Below, in pieces: positions 10,001-21,799 of a DNA stretch of 64,000 bases. Origin of the DNA: Symbiodinium sp. CCMP2592 (taxonomy: Eukaryota > Sar > Dinophyceae > Suessiales > Symbiodiniaceae); the NCBI GenBank assembly GCA_905221615.1, contig CAJNDT010004891.1, positions 531,244-595,243 on the forward strand, in the 5' to 3' direction. Made by a program: the position numbers and the translations under genes. The number at the start of each line of letters is the position of its first letter. Position 1 is the stretch's first letter. Under the pieces are notes generated by a model. It made no database searches and had not been told where the DNA came from. It was given only the letters and a program-made list of their open reading frames with translations.

Positions 10001-10911
10001 CAGGCTCGAGCAGCAGGATCTCTGCAGGCCAGCCATCTCCGTTCGGAAGTTGCTGCGAAGCCTCCGACGTCATTCGAAGCTTCGCTTTGGATCCGGAGGA
10101 AATCTGCGCGCGCGTGAACGATGCCCTGCGCAGAAAGGCCGGCATTTAACTCACTGCATGAAGCGGAAAATTTCGCCTCTCGCACCTTTGCACGTATTTC
10201 CATGCAGGGCCAGACGCCGGACGCGCTGTTCGACGCCCTGGCCGCGGCCCAAATTGAGATGGTTTCAGATGCCAATCGCTCTGTCGTGTCCGATCGACGG
10301 CAACATCGCCTCTTGGCGATAGGCTGCCGGTGGACAAGAAGTTCGCTGGCCAGACTTCCGGGCCCTCTTCGCGCAGCTCGAGCACGGCCCTCTTGGGGGC
10401 AATTCAAATGAATCGAGAGGAAGACAAGAGTACACAAGAGCGCTGGATGAGAAAGCATGAACTTATGAGGCCTTCCTTGGGCGAGGGGCAGCTGCAGCAG
10501 CCCGCTCCTCGGGGTACCCACTCCTACCAACGAATTTGGAAGTAGGTTGTGTAAGATCACCATGGTGTCTTTGTATGCTGCTTGCGTGCTGGCAAGGTTG
10601 TGGGTCACCTTCGACACCAACGCCGATGGTGGCATTTCTCGCGAGGATTTGTTTTTGGTGGGGTGATCTGCATGCAGCTGCGTGCAACCTTGGCACCCGT
10701 CGCAGGAGTTCAAGAAGCAACTTGCGAACGTGCAGGCGCTTTCCGGCCCGTTTGGCTCTGAAGGGTTTGTAGATTGTACTCCCGTTTGCGGTGTGGACAT
10801 TAAGACCATGGGCAGGCTTCGGCAACGGCGGGTGCCGCCCCGCAGGCCAGGATTTGCTAATGCTGAAGTGGTCCAGTTGCAGCTTCCGTGGAGCTCCCGC
10901 TAAGCACACTG
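10001..10911 (+). CDS. EF-hand unit U2 (type II)
   Basis: Same exon order as U1, but the middle is type II: after GQTPDALFDALAA the intron carries the AAATTGAGATGGTTTCAGAT segment, and the next exon reads AGGQEVRWPDFRALFAQLE-like sequence. The helix exon reads MRPSLGEGQLQQ, and a GC donor (CAGCA followed by GCCCGC) restores QQLW at the next exon. EF loop DTNADGGISRED at about 10613-10648; QEFKKQLANVQA at about 10704-10740. Offset from U1 is 920 bases. Confidence 0.5.
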
Positions 10912-11575
10912 TCAGGCTCGAGCAGCAGGATCTCTGCAGGCCAGCCATCTCCGTTCGGAAGTTGCTGCGAAGCCTCCGACGTCATTCGAAGCTTCGCTTT
11001 GGATCCGGAGGAAATCTGCGCGCGCGTGAACGATGCCCTGCGCAGAAAGGCCGGCATTTGACTCACTGCATGAAGCGGAAAATTCCGCCTCTCGCACCTT
11101 TGCACGTATTTCCGTGCAGGGCCAGACGCCGGACGCGCTGTTCGACGCCCTGGCCGCGGCCCAAATTGAGATGGTTTCAGATGCCAATCGCTCTGTCGTG
11201 TCCGATCGACGGCAACATCGCCTCTTGGCGATAGGCTGCCGGTGGACAAGAAGTTCGCTGGCCAGACTTCCGGGCCCTCTTCGCGCAGCTCGAGCACGGC
11301 CCTCTTGGGGGCAATTCGAATGAATCGAGAGGAAGACAAGAGCATACAAGAGCGCTGGATGAGAAAGCATGAACTTATGAGGCCTTCCTTGGGCGAGGGG
11401 CAGCTGCAGCAGCCCGCTCCTCGGGGTACCCACTCCTACCGACTAATTTGGAAGTAGGTTGTCTAAGATCACCATTGTGTCTTTGTATGCTGCTTGCGTG
11501 CTGGCAAGGTTGTGGGTCACCTTCGACACCAACGCCGATGGTGGCATTTCTCGCGAGGATTGGTTTTAGTTTCAA
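10912..11575 (+). CDS. EF-hand unit U3 (type II, truncated)
   Basis: A type II unit nearly identical to U2 through the EF-loop exon (DTNADGGISRED at about 11525-11560, followed by WF and a stop in frame). It then breaks off at GGTTTTAGTTTCAATCTGCTG, losing the QEFKKQLANVQA exon before the trinucleotide tract at 11613. It is the left part of the first 5.7-6.5 kb repeat that also holds alpha-galactosidase 1. Confidence 0.5.
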
Positions 11576-11612
11576 TCTGCTGCACGCAGCTGTAATTCTT
11601 ACAGCGTGGCAT

Positions 11613-11751
11613 TCTTACGGCGACGACGACGACGACGACGACTACTACTACTACTACTGGTGCTGCTTCGGCTACTACTGCTACTACTGCTAAGACAGCT
11701 ACTACGACGACGACGAACACTACGACAACGACAACAGCAACAACAACAACA

Positions 11752-11786
<35 letters not shown>

Positions 11787-11795
11787 GACTGATGC
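11613..11795 (+). repeat. trinucleotide tract (GAC)n/(TAC)n/(ACA)n
   Basis: Phase-changing triplet repeats: GACGAC, then TACTAC, GCTACTACTG, ACGACG, AACAACAAC and a final (TAC)n. Leu-, Arg- and Gln-rich frames through it are artefacts. The homologous place in the second repeat copy is 18236-18546. Confidence 0.95.
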
Positions 11796-12650
11796 TGCAA
11801 TCCAGCGTCTACAGTGGTTCCACCTTGCTAAGTCTCTGGGTCAAGCAGCAAACTTCGAAGTCCGACCAACAACAACTGCAACAACAGCAAAACTTCGTTT
11901 TCTACGCTACAAGTACTTGTACGTGGGAGCTTTGTTTTGGGGGAGGCGATCTCCTTACAGTGCAACCTGGTCATAGTACTGGTCCTCGGAGCATTGACAC
12001 TCTCATGTGCACCATATATCTTTTATTTGCTCGCCCCTTTTACTCACAACGAGCTCTTTGTTCAGTTAATATTTTCTTCTAAGACGATGGCGAGCCAGAA
12101 CATGGGCAACCAGTGCAAGCGTCTTAGCGCCTCTATTGCCAGACTGCGACTGTACGGCACCTCCCAGATCTGCGGCTGTACTCTCTGGATTCCATGGGCT
12201 TCCAATTGCAGCAACGTTTCTGGATCAACCGAGTAGTCCCGTTCGTCGGGTAAGGCTGTTGTCTGCAAGGCCCAGTAGTCCCGTAGGTCGGGTGAGGCTG
12301 GACATGGTGTCTACTTACCAACCTGGTCAACTTTGCCTAGCAATCCCGTTTGTCGGGTTGGGCGATTCTGAGGCCTTGCAATCCCGTTCGTCGGGTGAGG
12401 TCAGTCACGCTCGTTTCCTTAGAGATGCAGCACTTGGTCCCTGGGCCACGTCCTAGACCCAAGGCTGGTGAGGTGGCCTCCTAGGTTGGCAGACGCCAAC
12501 TCCCCACACAGGAGTTCTTTGTAGGTGGGAGGCAGCCGCTGCTGCATGGGAAGAATTGCCCTTTTTGGCCTGACTTGGTCCGTATGGCAGTATGGTTTCC
12601 GGTCTGCTGAACTTGCCCAATAGCTGGCCATTCATTATTGACGTGCGGAA
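11796..12650. other. segment unique to repeat copy 1, with four short palindromes
   Basis: This stretch of about 0.8 kb has no counterpart between the trinucleotide tract and the TACTGG repeats of copy 2 (18546-18600), so it is an insertion in copy 1 or a loss in copy 2. It holds four short palindromic sites at 12238-12250, 12280-12292, 12345-12357 and 12383-12395: three are CCCGTNNGTCGGG and one is CCCGTAGGTCGGG. No gene recognised. Confidence 0.6.
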
Positions 12651-12890
12651 CTACCCACATGAATGAATGAATGATTTGTACTTGTACTACCACTAGTACG
12701 AACCTTCGGACTTTAGTACTATTTACGCAGTGCTACTGCTGAGATTCTGCCGGGGCTACTACTTGTCCTAGTACTGGTATTGGTAGTATCGGTACTCCTA
12801 CAGTACCAGTCGAGTACTAGTGCTGGTTCTAGTAGTATTGCTGGTGCTGGTACTGGGGGCTAGTACTGCTACTACTATTATGGTTGCGCG
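12651..12890 (+). repeat. degenerate TACTAG/TACTGG repeat
   Basis: Runs of ACTAGTACTGG, GGTACTGG and GTAGTATTGG units. The same degenerate block is found at 18590-18760 in the second copy of the alpha-galactosidase repeat. Confidence 0.85.
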
Positions 12891-14342
12891 TGGATGTATT
12901 TGGTGTGTAGATCCTTCTCTTTTTCGGTGTGAACAATTGAGAGGCCAATTTCATACCAACTTCTTTGGAGTCGAAAAGCAGATGTTGCTTTTCTTGCTTT
13001 GTTTATTGTCATGTGGTGTACAGTTACTACTAGTAGTCATTAATCCTGACTACTGCGAGGACCAACCTTTCTCCAAGGGCAGCCTATTGGACATGCGTGA
13101 AAATGGAAACCCTGGTGACCGGATGCCCTAAACCCCCTGACATTCATAACCATTAACAGCCTAAGCCGTTCAAAACAACAGAAACGAAACGAGCACCTGA
13201 AACTTCTCACCTAAACCCTCTCTTTTAGCTTTGCCGCTCTACGTAGGGGAACGCAGACGTTTGGGTGTGCTTTATGCGGTGCTTGGCGTGGCTGTATAGA
13301 CTCTATCAGCGGATAATATGGCAATGTAGACTTTATGTGGTGACAAGGCTTTCTTAGGGTTTACGAGAGGTTTCGTTTGTTTTTGTCAAGTGCTAGAACA
13401 TCACTAGGACACATCTTTTGCAATTTTGAGTCTAGGGTTGCAGGTTTTGGAACCTGAGGGTTTCGGGCCTGAGAGTTTCAGGATTTAGGATTTCAGGGTT
13501 CAGCGCGTGATTGTATTCGAGATACGACGACCCTTCGATTGTGTTGACGATGTGATGTCGCTCTTCATTGTGTTCATGATGTTGACTATGTCGGCCTCGA
13601 TTGTGCCAGAAACAACTCCCCCCCATGCACCCCCACCACCCGCAGCAAACACCAGTGATTTACACAGAAACAGCGACCAACACCAGGTGCGTAGTTCTAT
13701 ACTTCATCTTGCACGTAGTCAGAGATGTGTTGAACCCCTGCACAGCGATAGGGGAAAGAAGCCAAGAAACGGCATCCCTTTTCCTGACTGCCTGAGCGCA
13801 TCAAAGCAATACATATAGTTTTGAAATACCTCAAAATGGCGGCTAAAGAACCTGGGGTGTGCGCTTGCGACGTGTTGCCGCTTCGAGACACTTCGCAGGA
13901 GTTCAAGAAGCAACTGGCGAATGTTCAGGCATACTGCTCACGTTTTCCAGAGAAGTTGTTGGCTGCGAAAGATGTAGAGGCATCCGCGAGCGCCGGTGTC
14001 ACGCAGCCGTGCTACTCGCAGGCTCATTGCAACAGGTGATGTCATAGGCTTCACGGCCATCATACAGAGAATCCTCCTTGGATGAATGCGGATTTCGAAC
14101 GATCCAGCCTTTCATGCGAGTTGGCGTGCTGCAAGTAGTTGTCTGGCATTGGCAGAGATTGGCAGAGTCCAACGAACGAAACGGGAACGAAGCCATAGGC
14201 CTTCTCTACTTCCATGTTCCGAGCTCTCGTTTTTCAGGGTCGGGAGGGTCAGCATTTTCTCCGGTGCTGTATGAACCCGTGTCTGCAGCCCCGAAGATGG
14301 GGAAGACGGTTCAAGCACCTTACTGACTGAGCTATTGAATCA
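12891..14342. other. upstream region of alpha-galactosidase 1, duplicated
   Basis: No complete gene. From about 12890 it aligns with 18750-20041 upstream of the second alpha-galactosidase. Telomere-like scraps lie at 13130-13250 and 13430-13505. A stranded exon-like piece, SQEFKKQLANVQAY (13897-13940), matches the last exon of the EF-hand units and is probably a remnant. The 5' leader of alpha-galactosidase 1 must lie in the last few hundred bases. Confidence 0.5.
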
Positions 14343-16107
14343 ATGTTGATGCCATGGTGCACGCTGCACATCTCCCTCTTGCTTCTTGGTGTGTTTGCCG
14401 CAGAAGACAACTGCACCGCCACGGAGGTAAGCCTGATGCAGCGCCGAGAGGTGCATAAGGCTGGCTCCCTGGGCACCCTTACCCTCGGAACGACCAATGA
14501 GTCTCTGAGGGCAGAGCACGAGTCTATCTTGAACGATGCCTTGCAAGCGCACAGGGGGTGCTCTCAAAACAAGAGCTGCAGCTTCCTTCCGGAGCATTCG
14601 CCGATGTTTCCAAAGCCAGCAAAAATTCCAGTGATTAGCTATGCGGATGCTACGAAGACTCAGGCCGCGTGGCAGGCTCCCATGAAGAAGACGTATGACA
14701 ACGGGGTGAGGTCTCCGGCCCTTGGCTGGAATTCTTGGAACCAATTCAACTTAGATGTTAATGAAACCAAAGTCCTGAACGTTGCTCGAGCTATGAAAAG
14801 TTCCGGGCTGCTGGAGAGTGGCTTCGAGTACATCGTCATCGATGACGGTTGGGGTAGCCCCGAGAGAGATCAGGACGGGCGAATGCAGGCTGATCCGGAA
14901 AAGTTTCCGAACGGCATCAAGTGGCTCGCAGAACAACTGCATGGCCTTGGTTTCAAGTTCGGTATCTATACCAGTGTTGGAGAGAAGACATGTGGTGGAG
15001 GCCAACCAGGGATCATGGGCCACATCCAGATTGATGCAGCGACCTTTGCATCTTGGGATGTGGATTACGTCAAAGTGGATCGGTGCGGCTGGCCAGGGGA
15101 ATTATTCTTTGCACCAGGCTTGGACGTTGGAGACCTGCCAGAGTTTGCAAGGATCGTTGCCGGCGTCGACTACCCTGTAAACGGCAACTTGGACTGTTCC
15201 GGTATCATACGCTTTTTCTGGTTCGGTTATGTTAGGGGTTTCGTGTGTGCTTTCTTGAGTGGCTGCATCATGCGGAGGCCAGTATCCGAAATCCTTCTAC
15301 CAAGTGTCTGGCCGGGTGGAAGGCTATCAAAATTTCAGCGCCGCATTAAACAGCTCGGGTCGAACAATGTACCTGGAGATTTGTGATTGGGGCGAAGATG
15401 ACACACTTGCGTTCGCACCACAAATCGCAAACTCGTTTCGGGTGCTGTGGGACAACTTTCCGCAGTGGCACCGTGTCGAAGAAATATACGAGTATTATGC
15501 CCAGGTGTTAGCAATTCCCGCTTCAACGAGACCTGGCGCATATGCTTACGCAGACATGCTGGAGGGGGGAGTTGATGGCTTCCTGTACAACAGGGACATC
15601 TTCCCGGCATCCAACTTAACAAGACGGGAGGCAGCAACCGAGCATGCAATGTGGTCAATGTGGAGCTCCCCTCTGATTCTTGGCTATGATGTTGCAAAGC
15701 CTAGCAAGGCGTGGGTAACCGAGCTCATGAGGAACCAAGCGCTCCTCAAGATCAATCAGGACCCTTTGGGCATAGCTGCCCGCCTCGCTGTCCGGAAGCA
15801 GAAGAATTTTTGCCCCATCTCCGATTGCTACCACACAGATGTGTGGGTGAAACCGCTTGCTGAGGGTGCCGTGGCTGTGGCACTGGTCAACGTCGCCGGG
15901 GCCTACAATCAGCACAACATATTCTACACAACAGAATCTATTTCGGTAGCGTGGGAGACGCTGTGGCTCCGCCCAGAAACCAACGTCTCAGTGTATTCTG
16001 CAACGGAGCAGAAGGACTTGGGCATTATGAGCGGATCCGTTTCGATGGATGTTGAACCGCATGGTGTCATTGTTCTGGTTCTGACTCCACAGACGACCAC
16101 TGTGTAG
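14343..16107 (+). CDS. alpha-galactosidase, GH27 family, copy 1
   Basis: Would hydrolyse terminal alpha-galactosides; the hydrophobic start (MLMPWCTLHISLLLLGVFAA) is a signal peptide, so the enzyme is secreted or vacuolar. GH27 landmarks from about residue 126: ALGWNSWNQF, IDDGW (166-170), KFPNGIKWLAEQLHGLGFKF, GIYTSVGEKTC, then YVKVDRCG with nucleophile Asp246. The acid/base Asp lies in ADMLEGG (near 385), followed by the SSPLILGYD segment. One intron is needed: exon 1 ends at 15201 (phase 1), GTATC donor at 15202; acceptors at 15259 (TTTCTTGAG) or 15277 both keep frame, giving 568 or 562 residues. About 120 residues precede the catalytic domain. The related alpha-N-acetylgalactosaminidase activity cannot be excluded. 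Confidence 0.9.
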
Positions 16108-16489
16108 CAGGCATGTAGCATAGTGACGAGTGCTCATTCAAAGGAATGGGCCGTCAAAGAGTTAGGATAGAGACCTCAGACTCGAGGTCAGGCTTGGTGA
16201 CGACTGCTCGCCTCAGAACGGGATCGTCAACACATTTAGTTGTAGAGAACAGGCAAAGCCAAATGTCTCGACATTCAAGCCGGTGTCATCGGCACATGGC
16301 GGCAAAAAGCATCCCCCACTGGCCTTTCAGCTGACACGAAGTCAAGCCGTCCTTAAACCTCATGTCAAGCAGCCCGACAAGCTGTTCGTGTTGACAGATG
16401 CTGCACCATCTCTGTGCCCAGTTGCAAACCCGATGTCAGAGATCGCAGGGACGAAGCTCGGCTTTTGAAATCTCCTCTTAAGCAGATTG
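16108..16489. other. 3' flank of alpha-galactosidase 1, conserved in copy 2
   Basis: No gene recognised. The sequence aligns with 21800-22189 after the second alpha-galactosidase and then passes directly into an EF-hand unit in both copies, which fixes the right edge of the 5.70 kb repeat. Confidence 0.6.
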
Positions 16490-17386
16490 GCAGGCTCGCG
16501 CTGCAGGCTCCTTGCAGGCCTGCCCCGCCCTCGCCGTTTGGCCTCCGATTTCATTGGAAGTTTCGCTCTGCAGGAAATCTGCGCGCGCGTGAACGATGCC
16601 CTGCGCAGAAAGGCCGGCATTTAACTCACTGCATGAAGCGGAAAATTCTGCCGCTCGCACCTTTGCAAGTCTTTCAGTGCAGGGCCAGACGCCGGACGCG
16701 CTGTTCGACGCCCTGGCCACGGCCCAAATTGAGAGGATTTCAAATGCCAATCGCTCTGTCGTGTCCGATCGACGGCAACATCGCCTCTTGGCGATAGGCT
16801 GCCGGTGGACAAGAAGTTCGCTGGCCAGACTTCCGGGCCCTCTTCGCGCAGCTCGAGCACGGCCCTCTTGGGGGCAATTCGAATGAATCGAGAGGAAGAC
16901 AAGAGCATACAAGAGCGCTGGATGAGAAAGCATGAACTGATGAGGCCTTCATTGGGCGAGGGGCAGCTACAGCAGCCCGCACCTCGGGGTACCCACTCCT
17001 ACCGACGAATTTGGAAGTAGGTTGTGTAAGATCACCATTGTGTCTTTGTATGCTGCTTGCGTGCTGGCAAGGTTGTGGGTCACCTTCGACACCAACGCCG
17101 ATGGTGGCATTTCTCGCGAGGATTTGTTTTTGGTGGGGTGATCTGCATGCAGCTGCGTGCAACCTTGGCACCCGTCGCAGGAGTTCAAGAAGCAACTTGC
17201 AAACGTGCAGGCGCTTTCCGGCCCGTTTGGCTTTGAAGGGTTTGTAGATTGTACTCCCGTTTGCGGTGTGGACATTAAGACCATGGACAGGCTTCGGCAA
17301 CGGCGGGTGCCGCCCCGCAGGCCAGGAGTGCTAATGCTGAAGTGGTCCAGTTGCAGCTTCCGTGGATCTCCCGCTAAGCACACTGC
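16490..17386 (+). CDS. EF-hand unit U4 (type II)
   Basis: Starts with a diverged version of the unit head (GGCAGGCTCGCGCTGCAGG) that is shared with U6, then follows the type II exon order: GGAAATCTGCGCGCGCGTGA exon (reading EICARVNDALRRKA), GQTPDALFDALA (about 16682), AGGQEVRWPDFRALFAQLE (about 16798), MRPSLGEGQLQQ, EF loop DTNADGGISRED (about 17088-17123) and QEFKKQLANVQA (about 17179). It lies exactly 5.70 kb before U6. Exon joins as in U2. Confidence 0.5.
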
Positions 17387-18055
17387 CAGGCTCGAGCAGC
17401 AGGATCTCTGCAGGCCAGCCATCTCCGTTCGGAAGTTGCTGCGAAGCCTCCGACGTCTTTCGAAACTTCGCTTTGGATCCGGAGGAAATCTGCGCGCGCG
17501 TGAACGATGCCCTGCGCAGAAAGGCCGGCATTTAACTCACGGCATGAAGCGGAAAATTCCGCCTCTCGCGCACCTTTGCACGTATTTCCGTGCAGGGCCA
17601 GACGCCGGACGCGCTGTTCGACGCCTTGGCTGCGGCCCAAATTGAGAGGATTTCAGATGCCAATCGCTCTGTCGTGTCCGATCGACGGCAACATCGCCTC
17701 TTGGCCATAGGCTGCCGGTGGACAAGAAGTTCGCTGGCCAGACTTCCGGGCCCTCTTCGCGCAGCTCGAGCACGGCCCTCTTGGGGGCAATTCGAATGAA
17801 TCGAGAGTGAGACAAGAGCATACAAGAGCGCTGGATGAGAAAGCATGAACTCATGAGGCCTTCATTGGGCGAGGGGCAGCTACAGCAGCCCGCCCCTCGG
17901 GGTACCCACTCCTACCGACGAATTTGGAAGTAGGTTGTGTAAGATCACCATTGTGTCTTTGTATGCTGCTTGCGTGCTGGCAAGGTTGTGGGTCACCTTC
18001 GACACCAACGCCGACGGTGGCATTTCCCGCGAGGACTGGTTTCAGTGGCGATCTG
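17387..18055 (+). CDS. EF-hand unit U5 (type II, truncated)
   Basis: Type II unit equivalent to U3. It is complete through the EF-loop exon (DTNADGGISRED at about 18001-18036, then WF), after which it breaks off into sequence leading to the (CTA)n tract. The final QEFKKQL exon is missing here, as in U3. Confidence 0.5.
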
Positions 18056-18235
18056 CTGCAAGCAGAGGCAGTTGCTAAACTATGGCTTTGCCGTAATCGT
18101 CGAATGCTAGTCTAGTGATGCGGAGGTCCCTGGCTTGGGTCAATGTCGTAAAGTCGTGTAGAAAGCTCAGGAAGATCCAAAAGTGATACGCCGCCTTGAT
18201 CACGTATGACTCTTTGCTACTGCTTCTTGTACGAG

Positions 18236-18306
18236 GACGACAACAACAACTACTACTACTACTACTGGTGCTCCTACTACTCCTACTACTACGACTACTA
18301 CTACTC

Positions 18307-18351
<45 letters not shown>

Positions 18352-18369
18352 CTCCTACTCCTACTACTC

Positions 18370-18408
<39 letters not shown>

Positions 18409-18429
18409 CTACTACTCCTACTACTCCTA

Positions 18430-18464
<35 letters not shown>

Positions 18465-18546
18465 ACTGCTACTGCTACTGCTACTTCTACTGCTACTGCT
18501 ACTGCTACTGCTACTGCTACTGCTGCTGCTGCTACTACTAGTACCA
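18236..18546 (+). repeat. (CTA)n trinucleotide tract, about 310 bp
   Basis: An almost pure CTA/CTC array grading into CTG and CTACTG units. All three + frames stay open (poly-Leu, poly-Tyr/Ser), as do minus frames; none is a gene. Positional counterpart of the tract at 11613-11795. Confidence 0.97.
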
Positions 18547-20041
18547 CGATTGCTACCTGAGTAGTATTTAAAGCCTTTAATAGTGCTGCTGCTAGGACTT
18601 TGCTGGGACCACTACTTGTCCTAGTACTGGTACTGGTACTGGTACTAGTACGGCGACAATACCAGTCGATTACTAGTACCAGCTAGTCCTGGTACAGGCA
18701 GGACTACTGGTGCTGGTATTGGGGCTAGTACTGCTGCTATTATGTTGCGTGCTCCTGGGCGCCTGGCTGTATTTGGTGTGGTCATCCTTCTCTTTATCGG
18801 TGTGAACAACTAATGGGCCAATTTCATGGCACCTACTTTCAAGTGGAAAAGCCGATGTTGCTCTTGTTGCTGTGTCTACTGTCATGTTTACAAAGTAGGA
18901 TGTACAGTTACTAGTAGTCATTAGTTATGACTACTGCCAGTACCAACCTTTCTGAAAATGCAATCCCTGTGACCGGACGCCCTAAACAACAAGACATTCA
19001 GAACCATTAGCAGCCCAAACCGTTCAAACCATCAGAAACAACAAACACCTAAATCCTCTCTTTTAGGTTTGCGGCTCTAGGGGAACGCAGACTTTTTGGG
19101 GTGTTTTATGCGGGGCTTGGCGTGGCTATACAGGTTTTATCAGTTGATGTTCTGGCTTTGTAGACTTTATGCGGTGAGAAGGCCTTCTTAGGTTTTACGC
19201 GAGGCCTGTTTTGTGTTTATTTGGAATACGACGTCGCCTTTGATGGTGTTCACGATGCGATGTCGCTCTTCATTGTGTTTACGATGTTGACTATGTCGGC
19301 CTTGACTGTGCCAGAAACAGTTCCCTCACCACGCACCCCGCCACCCCGCAACAAAAACCAGTGATTTGCACAGAAACAGCGACCAACACCAGGTGCGTAG
19401 TTCTATACTTAATCTTGCACGTAGTCAGAGATGAATTGAACCCCTGCACAGCGATAGGGGAAAGAAGCCCAGAAACGGCATCCCTTTTCCTACTGCCTGA
19501 GCGCATCCACGGAGTACATAAAGTCTTGAAATGCCTCAACTCGGCAGCTACAGAAGCTAGAGGGTGCGCTTGCGACGTGTGGCCGCTTCGAGACAGTTCG
19601 CAGGAGTTCAAGAAGCAACTGGCGAACGTTCAGGCCTACTGATGCTGCTCACGTTTTCCAGAGAAGTTGTTGGTTGCAAAAGATGTAGAGGCATCCGCGA
19701 GCGCCGGTGTCACGCAGCCGGCCTACTCGCAGGCTCATTGCAACAGGTGATGTCATGGGCTTTATGGCCATCATAGAGCGAATCCTCCTTGGATAAATGC
19801 GGATCTCGCAGATCCAGCCTTTCATGCGAGTTGGCACGCTGCAAGTAATTGTCTGGCATTGGCTGAGTCCAGCGAACGAAACGGGAACGAAGCCATAGGC
19901 CTTCTCTACTTCCATGTTCTGAGCTCTCGTTTTTCAGGGTCGGGAGGGTCAGCATTTTCTCCGGTGCTGCACGAACCCGTGTCTGCAGCCCCGAAGATGG
20001 GAAGACGGTTCAAGCACCTCACTGACTGAGAAATCTAATCA
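18547..20041. other. upstream region of alpha-galactosidase 2, duplicated
   Basis: Counterpart of 12651-14342. The TACTGG-type repeat lies at 18590-18760 and telomere-like scraps at 18980-19080. The EF-hand remnant SQEFKKQLANVQAY is again present (19598-19642). No complete gene recognised. Confidence 0.5.
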
Positions 20042-21799
20042 ATGTTGATGCCATGGTGCATTCTGCACATCTCGCTCTTGCTTCTTGGTGTGTTTGCCGC
20101 ACGCACTGCCACGGACATAAGCCTGATGCGGCACCGAGGGGTGCACAAGGCTGGCTCCCTGGGCACCCTTACCCTCAGAACGACCAATGAGTCTCTGAGG
20201 GCGGAGCACGAATCTATCTTGCACAATGCCTTGCAAGCGCACTGGGGGTGCTCAAAAAACAAGAGCTGCAGCTTCCTTTCGGAGCATTCGCCGATGTTTC
20301 CAAAGCCAGCAACAATTCCAGTCATTAGCTATGCGGATGCCACGAAGACTCAGGCCGCGTGGCAGGCTCCCATGAAGAAGACGTATGACAACGGGGTGAG
20401 GTCTCCGGCCCTTGGCTGGAATTCTTGGAACCAATTCAACTTAGATGTTAATGAAACCAAAGTCCTGAACGTTGCTCGAGCCATGAAAAGTTCCGGGCTG
20501 CTGGAGAGTGGCTTCGAGTACATCGTCATCGATGACGGTTGGGGTAGCCCCAAAAGAGATCAGCACGGGCGAATGCAGGCTGATCCGAAAAAGTTTCCGA
20601 ACGGCATCAAGTGGCTCGCAGAACAATTGCATGGCCTTGGTTTCAAGTTCGGTATCTATACCAGTGTTGGAGAGAAGACATGTGGCGGAGGCCAACCAGG
20701 GATCATGGGCCACATCCAGATTGATGCAGAGACCTTTGCATCTTGGGATGTGGATTACGTCAAAGTGGATCGGTGCGGCTGGCCAGGGGAAGTATTCTTT
20801 GAAGCAGGCTTGCACGTTGGAGACCTGCCAGAGTCTGCAAGGATCATTGCCGGCATCGACTACCCTGAAAACGGCAACTTGGACCCTTCCGGTATCATGC
20901 GCTTTTTCTGGCTCGGTTATGTTGGGGGTTTCGTGTGTGCTTTCTCTTGAGTAGCTGCATCATGCGGAGGCCAGTACCCGAAATCCTTCTACCAAGTGTC
21001 TGGCCGGGTGGAAGGCTACCAAAATTTCAGCGCGGCATTAAACAGCTCGGGTCGAGCAATGTACCTGGAGATTTGTGATTGGGGCGAAGATGACACACTT
21101 GCGTTCGCGCCCCAAATCGCAAACTCGTTTCGGGTGCTGTGGGACAACTTTCCGGTGTGGCACCGTGTCGAAGAAATATACGAGTATTATGCCCAGGTGT
21201 TAGCAATTCCCGCTTCAACGAGACCTGGCGCGTATGCTTTCGCAGACATGCTGGAGGGGGGAGTTGATGGCTTTCAGTACAACAAGGACACCTTCCCGGC
21301 ATCCAACTTAACAAGACGCGAGGCAGCAACCGAGCATGCAATGTGGTCAATGTGGAGCTCCCCTTTGATTCTTGGCTATGATGTTGCAAAGCCTAGCAAG
21401 GCCTGGGTGACCGAGCTCATGACCAACCAAGCACTCCTAAAGATCAATCAGGACCCTTTGGGCATAGCTGCCCGCCTCGCTGTCCGGAAGCAGAAGAATT
21501 CTTGCCGCATCTCCGATTGCTACCACACAGATTTGTGGGTGAAACCGCTTGCTGAGGGTGCCGTGGCTGTGGCACTGGTCAACGTCGCCGCGGCCTACAA
21601 TCAGCACAACAAATTCTACACAACAGAATCTATTTCGGTAGCGTGGGAGACGCTGTGGCTCCACCCAGAAACCAACGTCTCAGTGTATTCTGCAACGGAG
21701 GAGAAGGACTTGGGCATTATGAGCGGATCCGTTTCGATGGATGTTGAACCGCACGGTGTCATTGTTCTGGTTCTGACTCCACAGAGCACCACTGTGTAG
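20042..21799 (+). CDS. alpha-galactosidase, GH27 family, copy 2
   Basis: Tandem paralogue of the gene at 14343, offset 5699 bases. Same signal peptide start, same 120-residue leader and same GH27 motifs: ALGWNSWNQF, IDDGW, GIYTSVGEKTC, YVKVDRCG (nucleophile Asp) and ADMLEGG (acid/base Asp). The intron sits at the same phase-1 site: exon 1 ends 20891, donor GTATC at 20892, acceptor at 20951 (TTTCTCTTGAG) or 20969. The C-terminal exon runs to TAG at 21797. Differences from copy 1 are scattered substitutions and a few missing residues near the signal peptide; no frameshift or lost catalytic residue, so both copies look functional. About 565 residues with the first acceptor. Confidence 0.9.

Noticed and set aside
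10000-10809. Minus-strand 269-codon frame and similar minus-strand frames across the EF-hand units
   Set aside because: They recur in every unit because the units are duplicates, are antisense to exons with recognisable protein similarity, and span introns of the + strand units.
12238-12395. CRISPR-like array
   Set aside because: Only four short palindromes with irregular spacing, no conserved full repeat, no cas genes, and a eukaryotic context.
18196-18564. Long open frames of poly-Leu, poly-Tyr/Ser and poly-Val
   Set aside because: They are the three phases of a CTA microsatellite; the lack of stops is a property of the repeat. Same for 4180-4440, 11606-12082, 34547-34931 and 43336-44115.
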